Counted from the stretch's first letter, positions 1 to 10,100 are shown. The stretch is DNA of 64,000 nt from Plasmopara viticola (GCA_001695595.3 MBPM02000017.1:1-64000), one strand, 5' to 3'. The notes: generated from the letters alone by a model not told the origin. Numbers and translations are program-made.

Positions 1-339
1 CCACGCTGCGACGAGGTCTCGAGTGAAAAGCCGTGCCTTTGTCCTTTTTCAAACCAAAGACAGCAAAGCGCAACTCTCCCTTTCTAAACTTTGACTGAAA
101 AGCAAGTTGCATGTTCACGAGCCACGAGCGTTCAAACACATATCCTCGTCGACTCGAGAGCGAAATGACTAGTGGCGTCCTACCAGTCCGTACCCCATTC
201 GGCTTTCTTCTCACCTCTTCGAGCACTTGGTGGACCACTTCACCAAAACACACGCCAAGTTCTCGGAAAGTAATGCTGCGAGTCGAAAAGGCTTGCTTGT
301 GGGTATGACGAGTGTCTAGGAAATTAAAATTGCAGTTCC
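1..339. other. No gene recognised at window start
   Basis: Mixed-composition DNA with only short open frames. The longest, 65 codons at 111-308 on the plus strand, has no recognisable domain or signal peptide and is rich in Ser, Thr and Arg as random frames often are. No RNA gene or repeat was seen. Confidence 0.5.
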
Positions 340-590
340 GGAACACCGAACATCGTGTATGTCAATGCAAGAGAGGCGCGGGGCACGCCACAGCGCGGCA
401 AGGCCCCGATCTGTGATGGTGCTCGCTGCCGTCATGCTTCCTTTACGACACTTTGACAAGGATCCGAGCTCTTGAATACACAAGGTGCGAAATTGGGGGC
501 AATGATCCGTCACTGCCGCGATAAAGTCGTCGTCAAACACGTCGGGATCGATCATTTCATCAATCTGGGGGTAAATCAGCGCGTCACACG
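340..590 (-). pseudogene. Possible fragment of a leucine-rich-repeat protein
   Basis: A minus-strand frame reads about 80 residues that look like RNI/AMN1-type leucine-rich repeats: an acidic stretch with DDDFI, then a unit containing LTDRGLAAL-like spacing (seen as ITDRGLAALW), then LSCIDIHDV. F-box/LRR proteins of oomycetes have such repeats. The frame has no start of its own inside the LRR-like part. Upstream it runs into the AT-rich virus-like segment that starts near 596, so this may be the end of a host gene cut by an insertion. The assignment rests on repeat spacing only and could be chance. Confidence 0.25.
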
Positions 591-595
591 GCTGC

Positions 596-897
596 ATGCG
601 ATTCGGAAAATACAAAGGAAAGGCTCTTGAGGAAGTATATGCGCAAGATGCGTCATACTGTCGATGGTTATACAACCAACAATCCGAAGAATCGGATGTC
701 AAACGATTTTTACAAGGCAAGTTCCAAGATGGAGACGATAGTTATATCATGCGTTGGGGCAAACATAAAACAAATCCGTTAAGTGGATTGTTGAAAACGA
801 TAAGCAATATTTCAATTGGATGTGTAAAAATGAATACATCAACAATAAATGTCCATCATTGAAAGAAAACTTGAACGAATTTAAGACACAGAATTAA
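596..897 (+). pseudogene. Detached virus-like nuclease-associated fragment, frameshifted
   Basis: Two tandem copies of a small domain are visible. Copy 1 starts at MRFGKYKGK and ends with D..YCRWLYNQ. Copy 2 starts at MRWGKHK and, after a one-base frame change near 775, continues in another frame with VKWIVENDKQYFNWM and a stop at 895-897. The pattern [F/W]GK[Y/H]K ... D..Y..W is that of the small module found at the C-terminus of exodeoxyribonuclease X-like proteins and in many large DNA viruses. The segment is AT-rich like the virus at 3.5-18.5 kb and unlike the CRN gene between them. It is probably a remnant of the same or a related viral insertion. No catalytic nuclease domain is present. 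Confidence 0.55.
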
Positions 898-979
898 ATT
901 AATCGAGTTATTTTTTTGTCTGAAATCTCCATTGTTAAAACTATCACTTTTGAAAAGCCTGCATGTTTCCAAATTCTCA

Positions 980-1175
980 TCCATGGGTATGGCATTCTCA
1001 TCCTTGGATACTATCCCTGGGTATGGTTCCTAATCCCAAGGTATTCCATTCTTACCCTGGGTATGGTTTCCTCATCCCGAGGTATTCCATTCTTGTCCAT
1101 GGGGATGACATTCTTATCCATGGGGATGACATTCTTATCCATGGGGATGACATTCTTATCCATGGGTATGCCATC
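980..1175. repeat. Minisatellite with 21-bp units
   Basis: Three perfect 21-bp units (CATGGGGATGACATTCTTATC, written here once as its 5' half CATGGGGATGAC and 3' half ATTCTTATC) occupy 1098-1160, followed by a partial fourth at 1161-1170. The sequence before it (980-1097) holds diverged units of the same type built on CATCC.TGGGTATGG and CCCAAGGTATTCC. The array is open in more than one frame, which explains long spurious open frames here. Confidence 0.85.
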
Positions 1176-1528
1176 TCAAGGTATGATAGTCTCATCAACA
1201 GGCCTCAACCAGAGCTGTTTCTCATATACGCAGTCGATCCACCGTTCTCGCACCGTTGATCCACTGCTCGATTCACTGCCTACATCACAGCTGTCGATCG
1301 TATGTCCTCGACAGTCAGTTTGGTTCATACATGTGCTGTAACATTGGTCAATTCCTTGTCGCGATCCAGCAGGTTATTAGATCATACAGGTGATCAGAAC
1401 CAACGAGCATTTTGGAATCAATACAGTGTTCAACAAGTAGCTGAGGATAGGAGGCAAATCGGTACCACCACAACACTATCGGCTTAGACAGGCTATCAGA
1501 GAAAAGCATAATTCTGCAGCTCATGGTT

Positions 1529-3378
1529 TCAAGGACTCCAGGTTGCGACATACGCAACGTACAACAACACTTGGGTTGGAGGATCAGCTGGAGCAAGTCG
1601 AAATTTATCACTGGTCTCCTTGTCTGGCACCAGCGCAATATATCTGGCACCGTCCGGAAACATCTTCGCATACTTCTCAAGTGCCACTGAGTCAATTTTA
1701 TGATTGTCGGACTTCGTTATTTGGATCAAGCCAACCACGTTATGTTCCCCACCCATGTTCAGCTTGGCAACACTGTCGATAGTCTCCAAACAACGTGTGC
1801 AGGGATACCAATAGACGACATCCGCAAGTTGCTGCATGATTGCTTCGCATTCCGCTGCATCAGTGCCTTCATAGAGATACGCGTTGGCTTCGAATTCCAA
1901 CGCAGAATATGTATGCTGGTTCTTTATTCTTCGGTCGTACGTCCTCACCTGCAACTCGAGCTTCTGTCCGTCTCTTGCCATCGCATGCACGTAATTCTCG
2001 AATGCAATTCCCATCAACCCATCGTCGCCAAGCATGCGACCTTTTGACCACAACTCCTCATAGTAAGATGGCGCTACGATTTTGCCAAGTTGCCTCAACG
2101 CATACTCGGAGGTGTGGATCACACAAAGCCACTCCCCACAATCCAAATACTTCATCAAATCGCTTGTCTTGTCGTGCAATCGGGTTGTCGTCATACGTAA
2201 GCGATCAACTTGACGCACCGACGCGAGCCCGTACTGAGAATTGAGCAGTTCTGCAGTATACTTACAGACGACAGCAATTGCTTGGTTGATTGCAAGCCTG
2301 GTAGCATTCGTTCCCGACAAGAAATCGCACAAGTTTCCACCCGAGAAGTAGTATCTCTCCTTGATATCGTGTTCGGTCCAACTCATGCGCGCGCCAATCT
2401 TGTTCAGATCCGATTTCGACCAAAAGGGAACGAGACATTGTCTGAGTACGGGAAGGTCGTCGTCCTTCATTGGGTACTGGACAGACGTGGCAAGCAATCG
2501 GAACCGCGCCAGCCGTCCAAAGTTGGCTTTGACGTCGTCGTGCGTGAACCCATCCAGGCACAATTCATCCGCTATGCAAGCAAATGGTCAACTTCTTTTA
2601 CTTCCAACACGTTCTCTCGCCGGTATTGCTTGTTGTTTGCATCAAGGTACAGCAAGGAGAATCCTTCCTTTTTCAGCTTCCGAAACAAGACGACGCGTTT
2701 CTGTTGAAGCAAAGCCATGTAGAACGCAAACAACACGACCATCATGCTCTTCCCAACACCAGGTGTCCCCACAAACACAGTGCTGAGCTGCTTTTCCATA
2801 TGGTCGTTGAATATCTTGATGATGTCCTGCGTTTCCTCCCGAACATAGAACCACGCGGGAAAATCCGGCTCGACGTGGCGAATGTCGAGTGCGATGCCAC
2901 CAATTTGCCACCTGCCGATATCCAAGGTGGCTGCAATTGAATCCATCCTCTCGACCTCGATGACAGTCAATGATCTGGCCTTCTTGCGTGCCCGTTGCTC
3001 ATCCCATTGCTCTTGATCAACTTCTGGAACCACCACCAACACGTGAACAGGGGTGTTCATAGTCTCGATATCCTCCATCGTGAGTTCGAACGCAACGTCT
3101 TTCTCCGACAAGCCGACCAACTGGAGCGGGGCTGCCACAACCTTCAGTGGCTTGAAATCACTCGTGTCACTGATTCCTTCGTCCACCTGCTTTTGGGTCA
3201 ACCACGCGTCGCCATTCTTGGCGAGGAACAGCTCCAGTTCATCCGGATCGCATGTGATTGTCTTCTTCTTCTTCTTCTGGATGGCCTTCTTCAAGTGGTC
3301 CACAGACTTGCTCGCATCGATGTCGATGGAGAACGCGTTTCCCTTCACACCGACGAGCGCGCAGAACAGCGTCACCAT
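1529..3378 (-). pseudogene. Crinkler (CRN) effector, frameshifted: P-loop NTPase plus REase-type C-terminus
   Basis: The N-terminal part (start ATG at 3378) has the CRN hallmarks: the LFLAK-type motif as LELFLAK at residues 48-54 and the HVLV-P motif as HVLVVVP at about 112-118, joined by a DWL-like segment. A Walker A P-loop, GTPGVGKS, lies at residues 204-211. This frame stops at 2572-2574. The protein continues in another frame (1529-2570) with a C-terminal region holding FENYVH, a YWYP segment, ID, and QIT followed by NH, which fits the restriction-endonuclease-like domain of NTPase-REase CRNs. The break is consistent with loss of one base near 2575-2580. CRNs are modular host-targeted effectors of oomycetes, many acting in the plant nucleus. 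No clear signal peptide is seen, which is common in CRNs. With the frameshift it is probably a pseudogene unless the base call is wrong. Confidence 0.88.
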
Positions 3379-3435
3379 GTTTCCAATTGCTTTCTGTGCT
3401 TCTCTCTATCTGTATTTCAGCCAATCAAATGGTGC

Positions 3436-3475
3436 AACCCACTGTTGGGTTTTCGACATCACCCAACTGGGTGAT
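3436..3475. repeat. Two adjacent hairpins at the CRN/virus junction
   Basis: Positions 3436-3451 form AACCCA-CTGT-TGGGTT, and 3458-3475 form ATCACCCA-AC-TGGGTGAT, a perfect 8-bp stem. Both share the ACCCA/TGGGT core. They lie upstream of the CRN start on one side and of the first viral reading frame on the other. They may belong to the CRN promoter or mark the left edge of the viral insertion. Confidence 0.6.
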
Positions 3476-3503
3476 TGAACAACTGCAGATACAAATATAT
3501 TTA

Positions 3504-3512
3504 TTTATATAG
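3504..3512 (+). promoter_or_regulatory. Viral TATA-like motif TTTATATAG
   Basis: TTTATATAG ends 9 bases before the ATG at 3522. Very similar motifs stand close upstream of other genes of the element, so it is probably part of a shared viral promoter signal. The exact transcription start is unknown. Confidence 0.5.
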
Positions 3513-3521
3513 ACACAAAGC

Positions 3522-3767
3522 ATGGATATTACATATCTATCCGATACCGATAATACTGGTTATGTTGAAGATGTTAAGCTTCATGAACCGATAGATACCG
3601 ATAGTACCGATGATACCGATAATATTGATTTTGAAGATATTAGACTAAATTGTTCAAAAATAAATAAGCGTACAGGATCAGACATAATAAAAATTTGCGA
3701 AGAAATTGACTTGATCTGTGCAAGTATTTATCAGTGTCAGAATATCAACTATAAATACACTAACTAG
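3522..3767 (+). CDS. Small acidic viral protein of unknown function
   Basis: An open frame of 81 codons starts at an ATG directly behind a TATA-like motif. The protein is acidic and Asp/Thr/Ile-rich in its first half, with repeated short units around TDSTDDTDNIDFED. It then has a short basic stretch and two cysteines near the C-terminus. No known family was recognised. Its end overlaps the end of the convergent gene at 3760-4148 by 8 bases. Composition and position suggest it belongs to the viral element. Confidence 0.55.
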   Translation: MDITYLSDTDNTGYVEDVKLHEPIDTDSTDDTDNIDFEDIRLNCSKINKRTGSDIIKICEEIDLICASIYQCQNINYKYTN

Positions 3768-4148
3768 GAAAAACGCGTATTTTGTCGTATCCATCGTAAT
3801 ATTTGAACACAACTCCATCGACTTTGTCGTTTCGGATGTTCTCAATGATTGCTTTACGCAACATACGATTGTGTCCTGTATCAATACACCATTGTTTGTA
3901 TCTGGCATTTAGTATCGTTAATGGAATTTCTAGATAATCTCCTTTACTAATAAATCCATCTTTGAGTAAGGTTTCTCTATCTTTTGTGAAAATATCTTCT
4001 TTGAAATATTTCGAAATGGATGATTCAACATTTTTTTGAGCTATTCAGAGCGCAAAAACTCCAATTCTTTCATTATCACATCGATTCTATCATCTTTTGG
4101 AGCAACTTCATCCACTTCAGGTCCTCTGTATCGTCTGATTCTATTCAT
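3760..4148 (-). pseudogene. Viral protein of unknown function, frameshifted
   Basis: Reading starts at ATG 4148 with an Arg-rich, then Glu/Asp-rich N-terminus and reaches a stop at 4041-4043. A second frame continues without a gap to a stop at 3760-3762 and encodes about 93 residues, including a stretch with KQWCIDTGHNRMLRKA and a C-terminus with VVFKYYDGYDKIRVF. The break lies at 4041-4047, next to a run of seven T, and fits a one-base deletion. The joined length would be about 128 codons. No family was recognised. The start lies 12 bases downstream of the protease gene on the same strand, which suggests shared transcription. Confidence 0.6.
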
Positions 4149-4160
4149 AATGACTCTATA

Positions 4161-4547
4161 TTAACGAAGTGAAATTTCTGTATTCAAATCGTAAAAATTT
4201 CTCAATAAATCAGGTCGATTGTGTTGCTTACTATAAAGGTATAACATACTCCATAAACCGCAATAATTATCATAGCTCCCTTGATACTGTTTGTCATTAT
4301 ATTTCTTAGCGCCAAGAATTCTCGGTGGCCCAATACCCATTGAATCAAAGTATTCATTGTTGCACATACAAACCCAATGTCCAACTCCTGGATCCAATCG
4401 TAGTAAAATAATGTAGCTTCCATTACCTAGTGGGGCTCTAATGCTTCTGAAATCTAGTATATTGTCGATATGAACATTCAGCTGATTTGCAAGTTGTTGT
4501 AGTTCATTGGCAGTAGATTCGCCCAGATTATTTAATTTCAAAATCAT
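4161..4547 (-). CDS. Adenain-like maturation cysteine protease
   Basis: The 128-residue frame is intact. It shows the catalytic order of the adenain/Ulp1 fold: His57 in VGHWVC, an acidic residue in EYFDSMG (Asp68), a Gln at 89, and Cys96 in NYCGLW. The Gln-Cys spacing of seven residues equals that known for adenovirus protease. In Polintons and adenoviruses this enzyme cleaves capsid precursors during virion maturation. It is shorter than adenain (about 200 residues), mainly at the C-terminus. It is divergent from the capsid gene, sharing an AT-rich promoter gap of 60 bases. It is one of the few undamaged genes of the element. Confidence 0.85.
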   Translation of the reverse strand: MILKLNNLGESTANELQQLANQLNVHIDNILDFRSIRAPLGNGSYIILLRLDPGVGHWVCMCNNEYFDSMGIGPPRILGAKKYNDKQYQGSYDNYCGLWSMLYLYSKQHNRPDLLRNFYDLNTEISLR

Positions 4548-4556
4548 TATCTGATG

Positions 4557-4567
4557 TTTATATATAG
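4557..4567. promoter_or_regulatory. TATA-like motif between protease and capsid genes
   Basis: TTTATATATAG lies in the 60-bp gap between the divergent protease (ATG 4547, minus) and capsid gene (ATG 4608, plus). The motif is nearly self-complementary and could serve either direction. A second AT-rich stretch, ATAATATAAAA, follows at 4573-4585. Confidence 0.5.
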
Positions 4568-4607
4568 CTACTCATAATATAAAAAGCATTAACTTACAAT
4601 TTCAATA

Positions 4608-6359
4608 ATGAGTGATATCACGCAATTAGCAGATTCGTTTTTATATGACTCGACGACTAGTCCTGATCCAGTTATCAGTGTCAGCAAAGACAAACGTGTT
4701 GTTAGCGTTGTTGATGACAACAACGGTTCGTATCAATCGGGAACTGTCATCATAAATGCAACTTCACAGCTAAATGGTGCGACTGGTTATGGAAGTCTTC
4801 GAGATTCATATGTAGTAGTTCCTTATGTAGTAACGGCTAAAAATACTTCTGCAAGTGCCCATAACGAAGTTCTAAATGGGTGTATGGAATATTGTTGATA
4901 AATTAGCGGTTGAAATTAACGGTAAAAGTGTCATTACGAGCAATGACTATAAAAATTATTGGAACAACTTACGCGCTCAAACTGAATGGTGTGATGATGA
5001 TTTATTAAAGAACGGTGCAGATTGCTATCTTGCTCCAGATGATGTATCAAGTCTTAATTTCTCACAAAGTGGAAGTAATCCTGCAACTTCAACAAGAGAT
5101 GGTTTCGTTAATAAAATTCAGTCAATGCTGCCTCGACTGTAGCTACTGGTTTAATTCCAGAAACAACGCCAGCTCTTAATACCGGACTAATTCAACGTCT
5201 AATGTGGAATCCACAACAAATTGGTACCTCTGATGCCACTGGAGCAACGATCACAGCAACAAACCCTCTTGGTTGGCCAACAACGCGAAGTGGCGCTATT
5301 CTTGCTAAAATCCAGCAGCAAGGTACTGGTGGTTACGTAGCAGGTGTAACGACCGCTGGTGGTGTTGCTGGTACGTGGTACTATGTATTAAAGATTCGCT
5401 TAGTTGACCTCCATCCAATCTTCAAAGAATTAGATCTTGTTGCAAATCCTCAAATCAAATTAACCATGACGTTCAACACCGGTTTCGTTGATATCACGAC
5501 TGCAACTGGTGATTTAATGAGTTTATCGTCTGTCTCCCTAAACGGTTGTTCTACAGTTCCTGTAATGGTAGCAAGTGCAGCTACTGGTAATCCAAATGCA
5601 GGAAAACTGACAACAGGTGCAGCTGGGTCACTACGAGTTGCTTTTGGTGTTATGTCTAACAACATTACAGCGATCTCGACTTCTGGTCAAATCTTCCCAT
5701 TTACAACGACTCGATTATACATTCCTTTCTATGATATTGCTAATCAAAGTCAAATCGTTGCTAAACCTGTTAAGAAAATCAACTACCTTGACTGCTACGC
5801 ACAGTATTTTAAAGCGCGAGCAGGCACTGGACAGCAAAACAGTCAGCAAAACGCTGCTTTTAGCTTTCAGCTATCTGCGAGCTTAAACAATATCAAATAC
5901 GTTGCTTTAATTCCATTTAGCGAAACCAGCAGTGGTCATTTCGTAAGTGCAGCGAATACTGAACAATTCCAATCTCCATTCGATTCTGCTCCATGGACTT
6001 GTCAGCCAGGAGCAAGTGTCCGGAATTTCCAGGTAATGGTTGGCAATGAAAACGTTTTTAACAAAACGCATGACTACTCATTCGAATCGTTTCAAGACGA
6101 AGTCAAGAAGCTTGGAGCTATTAACGGAGCTCTATCTCATGAGATCAGCAATGGGTTATTTGACTCGTTCAAATGGGATGTTGGCCAGCGCATGCTGATC
6201 GCTGACTGCTCTCGTTTAACCAATCCAGATGTGCCTCAATCTATCCTAGTATCCGGTACCAACACTTGTAGTCAAGGTATGAATTGTCTAATTCTCGTAG
6301 CATACGGTCGTTCTATGTCTATTGATCGTTTAACCGGTGAAGTGGTTGAATATGAGTAG
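4608..6359 (+). pseudogene. Major capsid protein (double jelly-roll type), two frameshifts
   Basis: The gene spans about 583 codons in three frames: 4608-4880, about 4881-5115, and about 5116-6359. The first break sits in a GGG run near 4877 and fits one inserted base. The second sits in the A run at 5114-5120 and fits one lost base. The long last part (from about 5125) is open. The length, the position next to the protease and opposite the fiber, the lack of any enzyme motif, and Gly/Thr/Ser-rich beta-type sequence with segments such as TTRLYIPFYDIANQSQI and NKTHDYSFESFQDEV fit capsid proteins of Polintons and polinton-like viruses. The assignment rests on these features and context; a structure prediction would settle it. 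As it stands it cannot make a full-length protein. Confidence 0.8.
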
Positions 6360-6637
6360 ATTGGAGCGAGCTCCAGAATGGGCGCCCATAGGGCTCTAGG
6401 GGACCTTCGGTCCTCCACCATTGGCTCCCGGAGTGAACTCCCTCGCCGTCCTAACGAAGTTCGAAGGGTCTTTGCCCGCCGAACAAGTTCGCCTGGTCTT
6501 CAGACCAGTCAGGCTATTAGTATCCGTCAGCCGGCAAAAAAATCAAGTTTTTTGTTGACATCCGAACGAAGTTCAGAAGGTCTTTGACCGTCGAACAAGT
6601 TCGAGCGGTCGTCAGACCGGAATCTATTGAGCTTCAC
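6360..6637. other. GC-rich spacer with a run of hairpins and an internal 56-bp repeat
   Basis: This gap between the convergent capsid and fiber genes is much more GC-rich than the rest of the element. It contains at least seven short palindromes: 6362-6375 (TGGAG/CTCCA), 6378-6389 (ATGGGCGCCCAT), 6401-6413 (GGACC-TTC-GGTCC), 6430-6441 (GGAG/CTCC), 6481-6490 (GAAC/GTTC), 6493-6508 (CTGGTCT-TC-AGACCAG) and 6606-6619 (CGGTC/GACCG). A 56-base unit at 6453-6508 recurs at 6565-6620 with about ten changes. Possible roles are a bidirectional terminator or 3'-end processing signal, a structured RNA, or an origin element. Confidence 0.8.
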
Positions 6638-9345
6638 TCAATTATGTTTCAGTTTTGCTTTTAGAGTATTTAATTCGGCTTCTAAGTGTTTAGTAGAGGC
6701 TAATAATTTTTTTATCATACAGAAGTTGATCGCTGTAATTTTACTATAATCAATGTTCATCTGATATCCTTCAATGTCGTTTTCATCCACTTTCTTCAGA
6801 TTTTCATTTGGTGTCATTGATAGTAGATTTATGTATCCAGCTGCATACAAGTCTTGACTAATGAAACCAATTTTTGGAATTGTTTCATCTGACCCTTTGT
6901 ATTTGTATTCATAAATGTTTAGATCATAGAACTTATCGCAATAATCAGTGTCTACTTGGTCGATAATGTCCTTGCATCTCCGATCCGATGTACAATAAAT
7001 CGATGAACACTGAATCGGACCACCAAACATAGCAGCGACGCTCACCGTAACGGGGCCCAATTGACTTGTAGTGTATGCTGTAGATGTCCCAGTAGAATAT
7101 AAAGATCCCCCAACATTAATGTATTAGAAACAGTTCCACTAACATGCAAAGTAGTACTCGGTGATGTTGTTCCAACTCCTAAACGCCCATTTGTGTCAAG
7201 AATCATCTTAGTTGAGTTATTGACTCCGAATCGTAAATCATTGTTAGTCAAATTGCCCATCCAAGTTGCATTTGTACTTGTTGCGTTTGTTCCAGAGTTA
7301 ATTTCAATACAAAAATCTATTGGAGACACATTGTTTGATTGCAAATCTAATACTTTCTGGTAGGAACCATCAACATAGTTTGCACTTCCAAAAGCAGTTA
7401 CGGCAGCAGCAGCTATAGCATTAACTGCTAATGCTCCAGTTGATAACATTCTACATGTTTCTGATACATTGTTTGTAGCAGATTGTGTTAAAAATACTAG
7501 GTCACCAGCAGCTGCAGCAGTACGTTGAGATAAAATTACACCATGAGGCATACCATCTACATTACTATTTCTAAATGCAATCGCAGCTGAATTGTACTGT
7601 CCATTTGTATTTACTGTTGATAAGATATTTAAGCCATAATTACTTGCATTAGTAGTGCCGATAGGTTGGGTAGCATCTGATGATGTAAAATTAACTTTAC
7701 CAACATTCGTTAAATTTCTACTTGCATCTAATACTAATGCTTTTGAAGCTTCTGCTGTTCCTGGGCCCGTAGTTAAATCTAGGTAGTTAAGCTCTGTTGC
7801 ATTTGATGTAATTAATGTACCACCAAGCTTTAATCCAACAGTAGCTGCATTATGATTTAAAATATCAATATTACCAACAGGATCACATTGCAATCGTCTT
7901 GTATTGTTTGAATTTAAGAAGAAACTATGGTTTGTAAAAGAACCAATATCTTGAGCACCACCACTATTTTGAATAGTTAAGCGAAAGGTACTCGTTGATG
8001 TTGTATTACTGATTGATAGTGGAGTAGTACCATTTGTAATTGTCAATGACGTAGGTAGCGTTAAATCTCCTGTAGATGTAATATTAGGTTGAGCTGCTGT
8101 TTGTAAAGTTCCTGTAATAGAAGTAGCGCTTAATGATGAGATACCAGATACTGCACCTGATGAACTAATTGTCATTCTTCCTGTATTACTTGTTTGAAAG
8201 ACTAAATTGTTTGCCGTAGATGTTCCAAAATAAGCATCCCCATTGTTAAAATGAAACAGAGCACATGTTGAAGTACCATTTATAGATCTAAACGATTGCC
8301 CATTAGCAGTTAAAGTAGCGGTTACTAATCCTGCCGTATTCAATGATGTTAAAGTTCCAATCGATGTAATATTTGGTTGTGCTGCTGTTTGAAGTGTCCC
8401 AGTAATTGATGTAGCCGTAAGAGTCGCTAAAGTTCCAATCGATGTAATATTGGGCTGAGCAGCTGTTTGAAGCGTTCCAGTAATTGCTGTAGCTGTAAGA
8501 GTCGCTAAAGTTCCAAGCGATGTAATATTTGGCTGAGCAGCGGTTTGAAGCGTTCCATATAACGTTGAAGCGGATATATTCGTAGCTGTCAATGTGTTAT
8601 TAACAGCTACATTTCCATTCGTTAAAATTGACATTTGCACTGAAGCATTATTCGTGGCAAAAGTTAGCGGATGATTGCTAAATGTTTGAAGACAACATTG
8701 AGTCCCATCAAACCACTGCTGATATAGAACTGTTCCATCACTAATTTGATATAGCGCATTTGTCAAAGCGGTTGATCCAATGATATCTAATTGCTTAGCA
8801 GGAGCAGTATTATTAATGCCAACTAAACCTGTGGATCCTATCGTTATTTTTCTATTTCCATTTGTTCTCAAATGAAACTTATTCGCTGTTGTACTGCCAA
8901 ATGTCTGATCTCCAGATACAGAATCAACAGATAATGAGCATGTGCTGCTCGATAGGGAGTTATTACAAGTTATAGGAGTAGATCCACTAATATTCAGTGT
9001 TGATGATAGTGTTCCAAGCGAGGTGATACTTGGTTGAGCTGCAGTTTGAAGGGTACCAGTTAACTGCGACGCTGAGAGACTATTAATGTTAGTGATGTCT
9101 CTATTTGAATCAACAGCAATCAATTTACCAGCAGAAGCAATTCCTGGTGTAATACCCGACAGCACACTCAAATCAATCATTGTTCCATTTTGATAGATAT
9201 TTCCTGTAATGTACAAATCCGAAGTGTAATTTACACCGTTTCGCTTGTTATATCGCAAATCTCCAACACTAATAGTTAGATAGCCAAAGGAGCCAATGTA
9301 GTCTAATGGATTGTACAACGATGATATATAACTCGAAGGAAGCAT
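6638..9345 (-). pseudogene. Fiber/tail-like protein with S74 intramolecular chaperone, one frameshift
   Basis: The N-terminal 740 residues or so (ATG 9345) are Ser/Thr/Asn/Gly-rich with repeats of the type ITGTLQTAAQPNITS.GTL, at least six copies, as in fibers of phages and of large and polinton-like viruses. A frame change at a run of five G (plus positions 7107-7111) fits one lost base. The next frame holds a peptidase S74 domain near 6970-6640 with the Ser-Lys dyad seen as SDRRCK and then GFISQDL. S74 domains assist trimer folding and then cleave themselves off. The C-terminus is a short coiled coil. The start lies 47 bases from the divergent ATPase start across a TATA-rich gap. The protein is probably the host-recognition fiber of the ancestral virion. 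Confidence 0.85.
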
Positions 9346-9357
9346 ATTTTTATTCTA

Positions 9358-9368
9358 TTATATATATA
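9358..9368. promoter_or_regulatory. TATA-rich gap between fiber and ATPase genes
   Basis: TTATATATATA lies in the 46-base gap between two divergent starts (fiber ATG 9345, ATPase ATG 9392). Its symmetry would allow use in both directions. Confidence 0.5.
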
Positions 9369-9391
9369 CCAACAGATTTTAGCTTTTCAAG

Positions 9392-10059
9392 ATGAGTTCA
9401 ATTCCTGATTTTGGTGGGATGCTCCCAAAGGAGTTTAAAAAGAAATCGTTTGGAGTAAATGAAAAGCTTGGTATTCAGAAGCTCTTCCGAATGATAGTTT
9501 AGGCCCAAGCTTCTCTGGTAAATCAAATCTAGCTTTCCATATACTTAAAGAGTCTCCACACGTCTATAGTCACTTACATATTATAGCTCGCAACCCTGAT
9601 CAAGAGTTATACGATTACATCAAAGAGAAACTACAAGGGTTTGTAACGTTTTATGATCCAGATGCTCCTCCAAGTGTTGATGCTATCAAAGAGATTCCAA
9701 ATGCTTTACAACTTGTTATTATTGATGATTATTCCAACGATAAGAAGCTTCAGAGAGATTTATTTAGTCATTTCTTTACTCGAGGAAGACACAAAGGACT
9801 TTCAACAATTTTCATAGCTCATAGTTATTTTGCTACTGATAAAATGATCCGATTGAATTCTGAATACATAGCTATTCTAAAAGCAAATTCAAAACGCGAT
9901 CTCCAGCTAATTTTGAAAGATTTTAATCTACCCGGAGTAAGTGAAGATGATATCTATAGGTATTACAAACAAGCAACATCTGAAAAGGGACAGATGTTGT
10001 TTATAGACTCTGTCAAGCAACAAATTCGGAAGAACTTTAAAGGTGAAGTTTTTAATTAA
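9392..10059 (+). pseudogene. FtsK/HerA-type genome packaging ATPase, one frameshift
   Basis: From ATG 9392 the frame runs to a stop at 9498-9500. The rest continues one frame over to 10059. The break fits one T lost from the run just before the Walker A motif. After it GPSFSGKSN (Walker A) is seen at about 9501, LVIIDDY (Walker B) at about 9715, then an arginine-containing FFTRGRHKGLS segment and an IAHSYF segment, as in viral A32-like packaging ATPases. The joined length of about 222 codons suits Polinton ATPases. This enzyme pumps DNA into preformed capsids. It heads a plus-strand run with the minor capsid gene. Confidence 0.9.
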
Positions 10060-10087
10060 AAATCTTTGCTCCAATATACTGGTGCGA

Positions 10088-10100
10088 AAAGCTTTGCTTT
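10088..10100 (+). terminator. Small hairpin behind the ATPase gene
   Basis: AAAGC-TTT-GCTTT, a 5-bp stem, lies 29 bases after the ATPase stop and just before the TATA motif of the minor capsid gene. It resembles the gene-end hairpins known from some giant viruses but is short and could be chance. Confidence 0.3.

Noticed and set aside
316..720. 134-codon minus-strand frame taken as one gene
   Set aside because: Its upstream half runs antisense through the viral module at 596-720; only the LRR-like part is kept, with low confidence.
916..1341. 141- and 98-codon frames over the minisatellite
   Set aside because: They are open because the 21-bp unit has no stop in these frames; the peptides are pure repeat.
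2560..2600. Intron in the CRN gene instead of a frameshift
   Set aside because: No donor and acceptor pair gives an intron of usual length (55-67 bp) that restores the frame; loss of one base does.
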